Below are positions 48,715 through 63,857 of a DNA stretch of 64,000 nucleotides, in pieces. Under the pieces are notes generated by a model. That model saw only the letters and a program-made list of their open reading frames with translations, had not been told where the DNA came from and searched no databases. This stretch comes from Bimastos eiseni (taxonomy: Eukaryota; Annelida; Clitellata; Crassiclitellata; Lumbricidae), in assembly GCA_959347315.1 (NCBI GenBank), contig OY365811.1, positions 35,712,441 to 35,776,440 of the forward strand, written 5' to 3'. Each line of letters opens with the position of its first letter. Position 1 is the first letter of the stretch. Both the position numbers and the translations under genes were made by a program.

Positions 48715-49472
48715 TTCTACACAATTTTTCTTTGAACAATCAGCTCTCCACATCAAATCTTCGTTTCCAATAACAAACGCAGAAGAAATTCTCACAAGTA
48801 ACATTTATCATGTCGTACTACATACGAATTATTCCCTTCAACAAGTGCGCTTACAACTGTTTAAAACTACCACTACATACATGTAGTAGCCAACATCCCA
48901 ATACAAAAAACATACAATATCCGGGCATTTCCCAGGGTTTTTGCTTAACCCGCCGAACATAAGACATCTCCTCCCTCTGCCGGACTGTCTACTGGCAACA
49001 CTACCTGCATGATGGCAAACTGACTAGATGCTTCATGACTTGAAGTTGGAGCATCGGGAACGTATCCTTTATCCTGTTGATTGATCTTTCTTCACTGTGA
49101 CCTGAATGATCTCTGGAACCTTTTTGTATACAAGCAACTGTCCGCATTTTATGTAAACCTCGCAACCCATTTTGTCTGCGTCCACACTCCAGCGAATAGC
49201 TAAGCTTCTGATCAGTCGACCCACTCATCAATCAATCCCTGCTACAGAGAGTTAGATACTGAAGTAGGTCTACTATTTGGCGGTGCTATGCAACTGTTCG
49301 ATTACGTTACGTTACTGTCCAGCTGCATGTAAATGAATCTAGTGTGAACTAACGCGATGCAGGTTGCGTACTGTATACTGAATGTTGCATTTTGTACACG
49401 AGTTGTACACTGTCCGACTAAAGTTGGTGCATAAGGCACTAAATTAATTGGACATTGTTAATTGTAATTGAG

Positions 49473-49590
49473 CAAAGAGACATCATTTACATTAGCAGAT
49501 GGAAGAAATCATCAAAATACAACGTGGACAAACGCCCACGTTGTATTTTGATGATTTCTTCCATCTGCTAATGTAAATGATGTCTCTTTG
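49473..49590. repeat. Hairpin with perfect 55-bp arms
   Basis: Arms 49473-49527 and 49536-49590 are exact reverse complements, separated by the 8-base loop ACAAACGC. No further pairing beyond the arms. No mismatch at all points to recent origin, or to an assembly or cloning artefact. Confidence 0.97.
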
Positions 49591-51409
49591 TTCATCTATT
49601 ACTTAATTGCATACGGAGGCGCCACATAAATATGCACTCAATTGTTCAGAAGTTATTCTAAGCAACGCGTCATCACCATACTTCGCATTGGATTGCTTCA
49701 AGCAACTCGTTGGTTTGAATCAGTCAACGATTACCCCATCGTTCGCTGGTTTGCCTCAATCAATAAAACATTACCGTACATTACGTTCGATTGCTTCAAT
49801 CAATAAATCAAGACCAAACTGTGCATTTCAATCATGTCAATTTCTGGCGCAGATTGCCGGCTCTGTCCTGCTAAACTATTTGATCAGCCAGCGCAATAGA
49901 TTTGATAGCAAATATGGACAAATGGAGCTCTACCCGTCGACGTTTGCCAAATCAAGCCGTCTAAACACAGCGCAAACATCGTTCGTCTACATTGGCATCC
50001 GAATGGTACACCAACCTCGATGCCTAACCGTGGCATGCACAGTTCGAACCCTAAGCGAAATTGCCACAATTGATTGGCCACTAAGCCGAGCTTTCCGTTA
50101 GGCCCTCAGGCCCCTCACGCTTTTGTGTAGCTACAGTGTGGCCTACACTGCTCATTTTATAGATTTGCTGATCGGGTGAGATACTTTGCTGCCGCTGCCC
50201 GTTTTAAAGGATGCCAGATGCCATTCAGTGCTACCTTCATTGCCTTTTACATTTCTTACTTTACTCTGACGCTGTAAGTCTACTATCAAAGCCATCAAAT
50301 GTTTCGTGTACATTTATATATGGTGCAGGTCGAGATTTCAGCAGCAAAAATAAGTGTTAGGTAGGTGCTAATGCATTTTTAGCATTGAGATTTAGCATTG
50401 AGCTCTCACGGGCTTCTAGCTTAATAAATAGGGATGCATAATACTGTGTACATGTATATGCCACGTAGCTAGAACATATGGACATCGCCATGAATCAGAT
50501 TTATATGTACGCTGTTGAAATTGTGATCAGAAGGTTCTTGAAGGAGTCGCCAGCACCGAACTCTAGGCCTATAATTGGCAATAACTCCTCTCCATATGAG
50601 CGATATAAGTCAATGTATAAGTAGGTCTATATCAAGAGCGTTCCATTCATTTCATGAAACGGTAATATATATATACGGCTCAGACACGAATTTCTAGGTG
50701 CTTCAAAGTTTCAACAACAACAAAATTATTGTCGTATGTAAGGTGTTTATGTCAGGATTAGGCCTACTCATCTGCAATGCAAATTTTGGAAGCATTCTCT
50801 CTTGTTCCTCACCAGCACTTTTGATGTTCACGGAACGCCAATAACATTGACATTCGTGTAAAGAAAATTCTGACTGAGCATCCAAAGTTGAGATGACAAG
50901 TAAGAAACGCCACTACGGTCGTAAAATTGTTAACACAGATTGCAACAGAATTCGTGACGACATTTCCAACGATTCACGCATTTTTTATCAGTTGTTGTCA
51001 ACTTTATAAGAACAGCATTTGTCACATAAATTTCCCCCCAAAACATTTTTGTCAAGTAAAAATAATGTGAGATGATGAGGTTACAAGATTGCGTCAACAT
51101 GAAGAACTGGAAGTACTTTGAACTCCGTTGTTGGACTTACTGCCTACGTTATTATTAGCAGTTACAATAGGCCGTCATTGTTGGGCAAATGCTGCGAAGT
51201 GCTGGAACTGCACTTGGAACCCTTCTCGTTCTTATTTGTGGACATTCCATTACACTAAGTAGTGCAATCGGAACAACGAATAACAAGCACTCTGAATATC
51301 ATTACATTATCGCAAAAGATCATTTTTCAACCAGTGCAACAGAAAAAGAAATAAGCGGAAAAACGAATGATAAACACACGTAATAATAATAATACTATTA
51401 CTAATGAGC
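49591..51409. other. No supported gene
   Basis: A 164-codon frame at 49607-50101 shows poor coding character and repeated ATTGCTTCAA(T/G)CA blocks; not taken as a gene. Confidence 0.4.
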
Positions 51410-51417
51410 TTTCTACA

Positions 51418-51561
51418 CAGGGGCGGCGATCCGGGGGGCGTCGAGGGTACAAGTCCGCCCCACCTTTTACAGAGAGGGGACAATTTATACGCGTGTCCCC
51501 CCACATTTCCTACTCCTCTCATTGGGTGCCCTCCACCTGTCAAGCGAGATCGACGCCTCTG
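51418..51561. mobile_element. Non-autonomous hAT element, 144 bp
   Basis: Ends CAGGGGCGGCGATC and (complement) CAGAGGCGTCGATC match at 12 of 14. Flanks TTTCTACA (51410-51417) and TTTCTTCA (51562-51569) match at 7 of 8. Shares TTTTACAGAGAGGGG and nearby sequence with the element at 17798-18044. Confidence 0.82.
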
Positions 51562-51669
51562 TTTCTTCAACAAGAAAGCCAGGTTTAACAACACGGAAAG
51601 CACCGACGTTGTTTTCCCAATTTCCAACACTGCTGGACTTGCTTGACTTAACACTTTGAATATAACTTT

Positions 51670-51810
51670 ACAGCCTTCAATGAATCAATCAATGAATCAA
51701 TCAATCAGTCAATCAGTCAGTCAGTCACTCAGTCACTCAGTCAGTCAGTCAGTCAGTCACTCAATCAATAAACAACTCACTCAATCAATCGATCAATCAA
51801 TCAATCAATT
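51670..51810. repeat. (AATC)n/(AGTC)n tetranucleotide repeat
   Basis: ATCAATCA mixed with GTCAGTCA and CACTCAGT variants. Confidence 0.95.
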
Positions 51811-52619
51811 AAACGTGGGAGCCATGTGTGAAGTACTAGAAGCGGAAAAGGTTAAAGATATAGAGAGAGTTTGGTACAGTCTCTATTTCTGTAACCTTCT
51901 CCTAGGAGATAGATGTAAAAGATTACAGAAGAGGGAAAAATAAGATATGCGCAAAAGGATAGGAAGGACGCTCATTGTGAAATGAAATGCTGAGAAAATG
52001 GAGGATTAGATTGTCCAACAGTTTGTCTCTATCATGGCGCTCCTATGTCGTAATTTTCTCGGCTCTTGCAACAAATCACTACTCTTAATTATAATACACA
52101 TGTGAACCGTTGAGGTGCAATACGAGGCATGTAACTTGTAAGTATAGCGGACTAAAATCAATATGGTCAAGTGGGTACTGGAATAATTCCAGATAACCGG
52201 CATTTGAGTATAACGACGAGTGAAGCACATTAATTTGTAGCTCCTCCATGCTCTGCCCGTCAAAAACCTGGAAAAGGGGGGAGGATCACGTCAACTAATT
52301 TTCTTACAGCTTCTATAATTTAATTACCAACCATGCGCATCGTTGATTGTCATGTATAATAAAACAACAGCATTCGTAAAAATTCGTCAAAGTGGCTGAA
52401 AACCAAGATAAACTCACCTCTAACGTGGTATAGGTCTAATTAAGCCAAGATGGATCAGTCATCGGCGGAGCAGAAAAGCAGTGAATACTGTCATCCGTGA
52501 CACTTGCAAACCTTAGGCGTCGGCCGAGGATGTATATATGCCGAGCGGATACAACCACCGGTCACGCACAGGAAAGACTGCCGAAGCCGACCAACGATCG
52601 ACCGCAGGGAACGCCCCAG
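51811..52619. other. No supported gene
   Basis: Only short unconvincing frames. Confidence 0.4.
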
Positions 52620-52639
52620 AAATGGCGACTGGTCTGACC

Positions 52640-52720
52640 ACAGAAGACTAGACTCTATTGACCACAGAATGCTGGACTCAACTGACCACAGAATGTTGGA
52701 TTCCGCTGACCATTGACCAT
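52640..52720. repeat. 24-bp minisatellite, about 3 units
   Basis: Units of GACCACAGAATGCTGGACTC. They are open in one frame (DHRMLDST), which is a by-product of the 24-bp length. Confidence 0.85.
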
Positions 52721-52779
52721 TAGCGTCGGCTGACTGACCGACCAACTAAAAGAGACATCGTTGTACACGCGTTGCGTTG

Positions 52780-53280
52780 TGTCCACGTAGACGACCAGCT
52801 GGGCAGAAACAGATCACGAGACAGAGGAAAACAGCCAGGGATAAGCAGACACAAAGAGACAGAGAGACAGACGACCACAGTTTACAGCAGATACACACAT
52901 AGCTAGGTCTACAACAAAAGGATAATTGGACGAACGGGCAACCATGCAGATAAGCGGACACAGTGGACGGACGGATATAAATTATATAAATTATATGTCA
53001 CAGTTAAGCCCAATAATTACACGCGGCAGTATAAAAAATACATATGGACATAGAGGAAAGAACCAAAAGGGACATAAAGAAACAGGAAAAGTGTCAGGCA
53101 GTCAGATGGACACAGACACAAACACAGACAGACCCTAGACACATACGACCGGGAATACATAAACAGGAAGAACAGAGAGGTACGGAAGGCAACAGCATGC
53201 AGACAGGCACAGGTACAGGCACAGGCACAGCTGACCATGCACAGGTGACGGCTAAAGGACGAACGCTGGGCAAGCATTAG
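52780..53280. repeat. Degenerate ACAG/CAGA field
   Basis: Loose ACAGAC and GACACAGA repeats; no gene. Confidence 0.6.
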
Positions 53281-53309
53281 TACACAACTCACATGGCTTA
53301 ACGCCAATG

Positions 53310-53575
<266 letters not shown>

Positions 53576-53639
53576 CTGTGACAGAAAACATATCACGGTG
53601 ATGGAGGACAATGTGTGAATGGACGGAATTAATGAGAAG

Positions 53640-54962
53640 AAGGGAAGGAATAAGAGAAGTAGTGGAATGCATGATGAGGAAGAGGAGACAAATGAGGAGT
53701 AAAAGGGGAGAGGAAAAGGAATGGAAGGAAGATCCAGGGACAGCAGGGAAAGGAGAGGAAGAATAGAGCGAGGAAAAGGAGCAATTGGAGGAGGAGGAGA
53801 AGAACGAGAGATGTTGAAGAAAGAGGAATGGGGAAGAAAAGGAATAAGAGGAGGAGGAGGAGGAATAGAATGCTGAAGAATAGGAGGAGAAGGAAGAAGA
53901 CGTAACGGATGAGGAATAGGGGCTGTAGAACGAAGAGAAGGAGGAGGAGAGAGTGAAGAAGGGGTTCACGTGGAGAAAGATCTATAAAAGGAGGGATAGG
54001 ATGAGTAGGAGGAAACAAAACAGATCGATTAGTGGGAGGAACAGAAGAAGGAGGAGTAGGAAGTAGAAACAGGAGAGCAGTAGGAATAGGAGGAGAATGA
54101 CCAGATGGAAGAGAAGGAAGAGGTGATGCGACATATCTTTACGGGCGATGGAAGCCTTGGTTGCTGCTGCAGCGGTCTTAGCGGCGTCCATCGTTCGCCT
54201 CATTCTGTCCTCTGCTAATCGGTCTCAGGTCTCAGCCAGGATCGATATAAAACGTCACCACAGACACAGCATAGCCGCATAAGCAGGTAGAAGAGGTGGG
54301 GAGGAGGAGGAGGAGGAAGCGGAAGGGGAGGAGGAGAAATTAGAGGAAGAGTAGGAGGACGAGAAGCAGAATGAAGAGAAGGAGGCGGAGGAATAAGAGG
54401 AAGAGAAGGAGGAGGAGAGGTAGAAGGAAGAGAAGGAGGATGAGGAATAAGAGGAAGAGGAGGAGGAGGAGAAGTAAGAGGAAGAGGAGTAGGGAAAGGA
54501 ACAAGAGGAAAGGGAGGAGGAGGAGAGGCAGAATGGAGAGAAGGAGGAAGAGGAGCAAGAATAAGAGGAGGAGGAGAAGGAGAAGGAGAGGCAGAAGGGA
54601 GAGAATGAGGAGGAGGAGCAAGAATAAGAGGAGGAGGAGGAGGAGGAGGAGGAGAGGCGGGAAGAGGATGAAGAATAAAAAAAGAGGAAGAGGAGGAGGT
54701 AGAGGAGGAGGTGAGGTAGGATGAGGAATAAGAGGAAAACAATGAGGTGAGATAGAGAAGGAGGAATAAGAGGAAGAGGAGGAGAGTGTAGACGGACGGG
54801 GTTGAAGGACGGATGCGAGGGAGAGGAAGATGATTATTTGAAGGAACAGGATGAGGAGCTGAGAAATCTAGAGGGGTAGAGGAAAAGGAGAAGGAATAGG
54901 AAGCAGAGAGGAGGAGGAGGAGGAGGAGGAGGAGGAGGAGGAGGAGGAGGAGGAGGAGGAGA
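53640..54962. repeat. 1.3-kb polypurine tract
   Basis: The plus strand is almost only A and G (GGA, GAA, GAG units) with scattered pyrimidines and one ordinary interruption at about 54120-54290. It ends in a pure (GAG)n run at 54908-54962. Long open frames here (Leu/Ser/Pro- or Arg/Lys-rich) are composition artefacts. Confidence 0.95.
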
Positions 54963-57900
54963 GCAATCGAGGTCGTTTTACAACTGCACCCACGAGCGAA
55001 CAGGACTCCGTGCTGTTTGCCCTGTCGCCGAATGTTATGTGGAGAGGCACTGACTGCACTTGCCGCTACATCGCCTGCTGATGTGATGGTTCTGAGGGTG
55101 GTTGTGGTGATTTAGTATTACCCAGCAGACAACGTGCAGCAAAAGGTCCTTGACAGGGTCGGAATATTTTACCCCGAATACACTGATGCACTCTGTTTGC
55201 ATACAACCGTTGCGTAATCACATGAAAGCTGGACTCTTCGGTCATCCTTCTCAGAGTCAGCCTTAAGCAGATCTTGCTATAGTTAGACATTCCCTCACTC
55301 ACTCACCACCTCCTATCTTCTATCTAGTAAACATTCTCTCGCTCCCTCTCTCTTTTTCCATGTACGTGTCTATCCATCTGCATATCTATGATCTATCTAT
55401 CCATATATTACTATTTCTACTATACGGTATCTACCTGTTTGACTACCAATCAATCAATCAATCAATCAATAATTCAATCAATCATTAAATCAATCAATAA
55501 ATCAGGTAATCTATCCATATGTTCATCTGGATTCTCCGAATATCCCTCCCTAAGTCTGTATCTCTGTATATATATATATATATATATCTACATATCGATA
55601 TAACTGTCTAGGTATCTATCCATGTGTCTGTTCATTATGTATGTATGTTCGGTTCTCTTTGTCAATTTAACTGTCCGTCTATCCGTCTGTCTGTCTATCT
55701 GTCTATCTGTGAGTCGGTCGATCTAGCTATCGGCTTCTTTATCTTTGTATGGGTTAGTCTATTAACTCTATTTTTCCGTCCGTCTCTGTTTTGACTCTGT
55801 CTCTATCTGTCTGTCTCTCTCTTTCTCTCATTAGCTTCATTTTCTATAATTATACCTCCGTCTCGTTTGCCGTCTGTTTCTAACCACTTTCTCTCTGTCT
55901 CTCTCTGTACCTTCATCTTTATCACTGCCTCTGTCTTTGTCCAATTCCGGGCAAAACCGCAGCCCCGATATTTCCGAGGAGGAGGGGAAGAAGCAGAGAA
56001 AGAGGAGGCGGAAAAGGACAAGTGGAGGAAGAGAATAGAAGGAGAAAGAGGATGAAGAAGAAGAGGAGGATCCAGATCAGCGGAGGTCATCTCCTAACGT
56101 CCTTCTACTTCAATAGAATAATTCAGGTCCTACTTTTCCATTCCTGACTGCAGTCGAGACGGTGACTCCTTCTCCGCCCGATTCGTCGTCTCCTTGAAAC
56201 CGTTAAGGCAATCAGTCCCTTCTAATGAGGATCAATTGGGCATGAAAACAAATGTATGGCTGGCTAAGGCCTTTGATGCCTGTCGCCCTTTGGAATCCGT
56301 AATTACCTAGACCTCTAGAGCTTCAGAAACAAAATGACTCCTGTTTAGGCCAGGGATGCAAATCCTAGATTGTTTCAGGAAAGTTTATAAGCTTTAAATG
56401 TTTTAAGTATTTTTTTTAATTTTAACGTGTGCGCATTCGCACATAGGAAATAAAAATTGCGCCCCAGAAGTAGACCTACATGAAGAATATCCCACACACC
56501 TCTCTTGGGTCTCCTTAGTTTAGGCTAGTAAGCACTAGCAGACTATAACTTACAAGACAATAAGCATAAATTAGCTTGGCTGCAAACACATTTAATTAAT
56601 CAAACTGCTAATGCTAAACTAATTAAGAAGCCAACAGTTTTACTTTCTAGGCTTTTAAACACATCAAAACCTATATTTAAAAAATCAGAATTGTGCAGCC
56701 CTCGAGTTATACTGGTTAACGGTTACGAAACCAGTTGAGGTAAATTCGGTGTTGGTGAATGAAATCCTATCGAAAAAAATTCAAGCTGTAGTCAACTGCC
56801 TCTTGTTGAAAGTTGAAATTGATAACCATCTATTTATCTATTACTTTACATTTATTTCATATTATAATACGATTAAATAGTTTAATAAATCGAACTAAGG
56901 GTAGGTCAACGTCACCTGAGCGAAAGCAGGGGCGTCAAACCCCTCTTGAGGCAAACCCTCAGTCCCAAGCGTCAGGAACGCAAGATATCACCCCCTTAAG
57001 ACTCGAAGACTATTCCCCTTATCTGAAATTGGACGCCTCTGAGCGGAAGAGAGCGCTGTTGCTTATAAGCTTCAGATGGCCGTTTAACTTACGGATGACT
57101 TGTTGCGTTATTTTGGCGACAATTATAAAATAAGAAACATAAATTAAATTATACAAATAAACACACAACTTAACAAATTAGATGCAGTTGGCCTAATTGC
57201 GAACGGACAAAGTCGAAAAAAGCTCAGTCAACACTGTAGGTACTTGGTATAATTATGCCCTATATGCTGTTCTGCGCCTATTGGTATAGGCCTACACTTC
57301 CCAGTTTGAATGTTTCACCTTGTTTGTGAACAGCATTACTTAATTTTGCTCCAAGCCAAGAGCAACTACGTATCACCAATGACCATAGATGTCCCTATAG
57401 CTTCAATCAGTTGTAAAAATTAATGGACAGTTTCATTTTATAACACTACTTTCACCGAAAAATGGGTGTGTAAATGTAGGCCTTACGCATTTTTAAGCAA
57501 CCATTGATAAGGTTCGCAACATTTCGCGAACGACCATGAGATTTATAATTTTGTCGTTAAGCGAACGACGCAACAGAAGTCATTAGCCTAGGTTAATTAT
57601 GACTATAGATTCGAGAGAAGAAGCAGTTTTTGAGAAAAGCCCGGTTTTGAGTGAAGCGACTGAGGATGTGAGACTGCCAGAAACAATTGTTTAGCGAGCA
57701 TGATGAGAAAGCGCGTTCCAAGCAAGAGGGGACATTTGAAGCAAATTTATCGATAGAAACTGGCCACAGAAATTCTACAAAGGCTTCCAGAGGTTAAATC
57801 TACATGAGGAACTATAGCTATGTAGGAAACTGAATGAGGCTTATATATGTTATATATGTATATATATATATATATGTTTATCGCGGAGTAAATTCTAAAT

Positions 57901-58440
57901 AGCGTAATTAATTAATAGAAATTTTTCTAACAGATCCTTGGAAAACCATACATGTACTTTTAAAACATGTACAGAAATTAGCTAAGGGGTCATCACACAT
58001 AGCTGCTAGCAACTCTAAAAATCTAAGTAAGAACAAAGTAGCCTAAACTAAAGACGTTATGAACTCTGCTCTCCATTTGTAAGTTTTTCATCAGCCAATG
58101 CGTCCTGCCATCTCATCCGCCCGACACTGTTTATGATTGTAGACCTACCTACATGTATATGGGGCCTACACTGAAGTTCTGACGAAACTCAGGGCAGTTA
58201 TAGGCTCGTAAAATGAGCTCTAAGACTTGATGGACGCGGAAAACGTACGACTGTTGCAGTTAAAGTCGACTTAGGCCTACATGTATGTGTTATCCTATGT
58301 ACTTGTAATCATCCAATCATAGGCCTACCATAATATTATGGGCTCATGATTGGTAGTCTTACTGCGTAGGCCTACATGTCAGTTTCAATTAACAAGGAAG
58401 AATAATTATCTACATTATTAAGTAGTCGTTACGACGTCGA
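54963..58440. other. No firm gene; simple repeats
   Basis: AATC repeats at 55446-55505, TCTG/TATC repeats at 55650-55840, TA repeats at 57845-57880. A frame at 56900-57130 (SPERKQGRQTPLEANPQSQA) is not obviously repetitive but has no recognised product. Confidence 0.4.
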
Positions 58441-58454
58441 CAACCTACGTCACA

Positions 58455-58814
58455 ATGGCGTTAATCTTGCGTTTATTGGCTCATGGAATGGTTGTCACGG
58501 CAACGAATGAACGCAGAGGGACGACTTTTCAACAGCCTTCGCCTGCTTTTGGCAGCATGGAGCATCATAAAAATGGTCTTCAATCAAGCCCGACAATTGG
58601 ACAAAGACCATTAAGAGACACTGTAATGATAGACGCATATTACATGCAGACAGCAAGCTTACGACGGACAAAAGCAGAGAGACACAGCGACGAAATGGAT
58701 TGGTCTCACTTGAGTGTAGGCTACACGAATAGGCCTAGACCTACCAAATGCCCATCGTTTTGTCCTTGTCAGATTTTCGTTAAAATTTACATTAACCAGT
58801 CTTGTAAAAAGTAG
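58455..58814 (+). CDS. Possible short ORF, 119 aa, product unknown
   Basis: ATG in a fair initiation context (CACAATGG) opens 119 codons, non-repetitive, with a hydrophobic start (MALILRLLAHGMVV). Inside it lies GTTGTCACGGCAAC (58491-58504), one base from an RFX X-box. The window has one of its densest groups of TAGGCCTA around here, which favours non-coding DNA. Low confidence as a gene. Confidence 0.22.
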   Translation: MALILRLLAHGMVVTATNERRGTTFQQPSPAFGSMEHHKNGLQSSPTIGQRPLRDTVMIDAYYMQTASLRRTKAERHSDEMDWSHLSVGYTNRPRPTKCPSFCPCQIFVKIYINQSCKK

Positions 58815-58841
58815 ATTAAATCAATGTGTTTTTGCATGTTT

Positions 58842-59056
58842 TTATTGTTCAGTGGTAAAGGTGCCGGATGTCAAATCCAAGATGTTGCTGAATTTAGTTA
58901 CTCGTTGCATTAAAAAGCCATTAAAAGTTTCTAGTTTTCCTGGAGTAGGGATACAAAAATTGACCAGTTTTCGATCATGAAAAGCGTCAATCTTGAACAC
59001 CTTAAATACGCGATCGAAAAACGCTTTATCTACTGCAGCGATTTCGCATAATGGCA
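58842..59056 (-). CDS. Candidate terminal exon, product unknown
   Basis: A possible branch point (CTAAC) and acceptor (ATGTTAG, ending 59057) open a 71-codon frame with mixed composition (VDKAFFDRVFKVFKIDAF) and a TAA at 58842. No family or partner exon recognised. Confidence 0.25.
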
Positions 59057-61071
59057 CTAACATAACGTTAGTTAGAAACAACACCGTCCAGTACAGTCTC
59101 CTGAAATCCCATAGGCCTAATTCTTATAGCCTAAGCGGCTAAGCCCATGGGGTCTGTTTTGAACAGCTAACACGAATTATTAAAAATATATGACGGACTG
59201 ACATACATACACAAGCATAAAATAGTAATAGGCTCATTCCGTTTGTGACAGACTCTACGGGCTAAGGCCATCACAAACGGGAAATTCGCGTTCCGACCTA
59301 ATTTAGACTAAATTTATGGATTCATTACCACGATGATACTTTTTATCTAATGTTATGACATCACTGTAACTTATCAATAAGGATATGCAAGTCAGAGAGC
59401 ATGTACTTAATTGGACTGCCTGCAAATGCACTGTAAAGCAATAGGTTAACTAAGTAAGTAAGTAATGAGCCACCTGCAAAGCAGACTGTGGGAACATCAG
59501 ATATAAACAATTAAGAAATGTAAAATCACAAAATATTCATAATAAGCAATTGCAAAACAGATGTAATTAGAGTTGCAAGAGAGTGAACAGGAAGTAAACA
59601 AAAGAAATAACGATTACCATAGGAATAGATAAATTTGTATAGCTTTCAAGTGATAAAACTACACTGGGTTAGTACATGTGTTGGATCTCTCGATTTTGCG
59701 ATAGATGACACAGTGAGTGGAGGACACTTTAAAGGAGGCAAAAGACAACTTAGGACATTTTTAGGATTGTGTAGCAAGTAAGAGGAAAACATACATTTCT
59801 GTTTTGTAAATTATTTTGACCTTTTGACCTTTGTAATTCTGAGGATCTTTCGACGCACCAGTCTCTTATGAGTGCTAGAACTCAAAACTTCTAAATTTGG
59901 CAAATTGCAAGATATCACAAGGTTTCCCCTGCAATACCATCATAATAGAGTTCCTGCTGAGAAAAGTATACTCCCTAGTAATAATGTTTATGCTTTAATA
60001 AAATTTTGCCAAGATCTTTTAGTAACCTTTTATTGGTCTCTGCAAATAACATAGGTCAAAGCCTTTACAGGATTCTATAAACCTTGTAAACATTCTACAA
60101 ACCATGTAAACATTTTCTACTGTTTATTATACTGTCTGGCTACTTGTATGATAAAATTGTCAAACTAGTACGAATGGTTAAATTGAAAACCCTCAGATGC
60201 TCCACATTCTATCTAGGACATAACATTCTTAAGAGAGATCATTGACCCTTTGGAATACCTCTGTAGATTCATTACTGTATGTGGCAAATAGAAAATTGCT
60301 TAATTAGAAAAATAAAAATAAACTTTAAATAATAAACTGCAAATAAATTTGTCATATTTAGATAGATAAATTTGATTCATATGGCTTCATGGCAGACATA
60401 GGAAATAGTGTAAAAATTGGTGCCAACATTATCTTGTATTGAATGAGGATTTAGAGTGCTGGGTTCAATGCTTTATCTTAAAATATACAATCGAGACCAA
60501 CAGCATTAGATAAAGTATCCTATTCACAATGTGCATGAAAAGCATAAATAATAATAATCATAATTATTATAATAATAATAAGACTTGTGATAATAAGTGT
60601 GATTAACAATCATTTCATGTAGAATTCTGCACATCAAAAAGTAACTTAGTATTCACTTACTTAAAATACCATCTTTTAATCCAAAAAAATTAACAAATAG
60701 AAAATCATGAATCTTTCAACCAGGTCAATCAAAATTTCTAATAATAACAGCTCTAAGTAATTCCAACCATTGGTCATTGGGAACAAATCTAAACAAATGC
60801 AAGTCAGGCAAAGCAACAGTTAAACCTACATAATGTACAATATTTGATCGTTAGTTCAACACAAACTTCTGTAGATATCAACATTGTCTTTGCGCCACGT
60901 GAGAAAATCCCGCACCTATTCACAGGCACAACAAATGAAACCGTTTCTGTACAATCCAAATAGCCGGTAGCATAAGGAACAATGCACCTTCTAATCGGAG
61001 TTCAATTTCACTTCCTCAGTTCATTCAAAAAGCGAATGCCTGACCATGCACCGTTTTGCAGAGGAATGGAG
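59057..61071. other. 3' untranslated and flanking sequence of SMIM7
   Basis: AT-rich, no coding sequence recognised. Includes a 10-bp inverted repeat CCGTTTGTGA at 59240-59249 and 59272-59281. Confidence 0.4.
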
Positions 61072-63314
<2,243 letters not shown>

Positions 63315-63537
63315 CTAGAAACAAAAAACATCAACATGTCTATTACGTGAATTATCACATCCGATGTTAATATTTTCACCCAAAGTAGATGATGTTCATA
63401 CAGAATTATAACATATCTGTAATATTTGAATCCCATAACCATAATCCCGCACCATAACATTGTGGCTGTCAAAGACTCATGGAATGCAATGGTATTAAGA
63501 TGCTTCATTGTATTGCGAGATATTGGAAGAGGTACGT

Positions 63538-63857
63538 CAGCATTTCCCAATCTTTTTTGGCCATAGAACCCTTTTCGCCTTAAATATTTTTTGGCAGAAC
63601 CCCCGTTCAAAACTAACTCTATTCTGTTGTAGGTACTAATGCTTGAGAATGCAGACAATTGTAGATTTTGATCAAGATTAGATTAGGCTAATAATAACAT
63701 AAATATCTATGACAATGACATATAAATTCGTTTTTCAAATAAAATTTTACACAAAATGTTAAGCACAAAGATTTGTTCACACTGACAGTTTTCCGTGGAA
63801 CCCTTGTCCGCACCTCACGGAACCATAGGATTCCTCGGAACAGTTTGGGAAATGCTG
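63538..63857. mobile_element. Non-autonomous hAT element, 320 bp, in SMIM7 intron 1
   Basis: Both ends begin CAGCATTTCCCAA (right end on the complement), 13 identical bases. Flanks AGGTACGT (63530-63537) and AGGTAGGT (63858-63865) match at 7 of 8. Interior has GAACCC/GGAACC blocks near each end, as in Charlie-like elements. No coding capacity. Confidence 0.9.

Noticed and set aside
49607..50101. 164-aa plus-strand frame
   Set aside because: Poor coding character, internal near-repeats of ATTGCTTCAATCA, no splice or start support and a competing minus-strand frame.
53629..54742. Long minus-strand frames rich in Leu, Ser or Pro, and a plus-strand Arg/Lys-rich frame
   Set aside because: They follow from the near-pure purine composition, which lacks stop codons. 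No start context, splice sites or domain.
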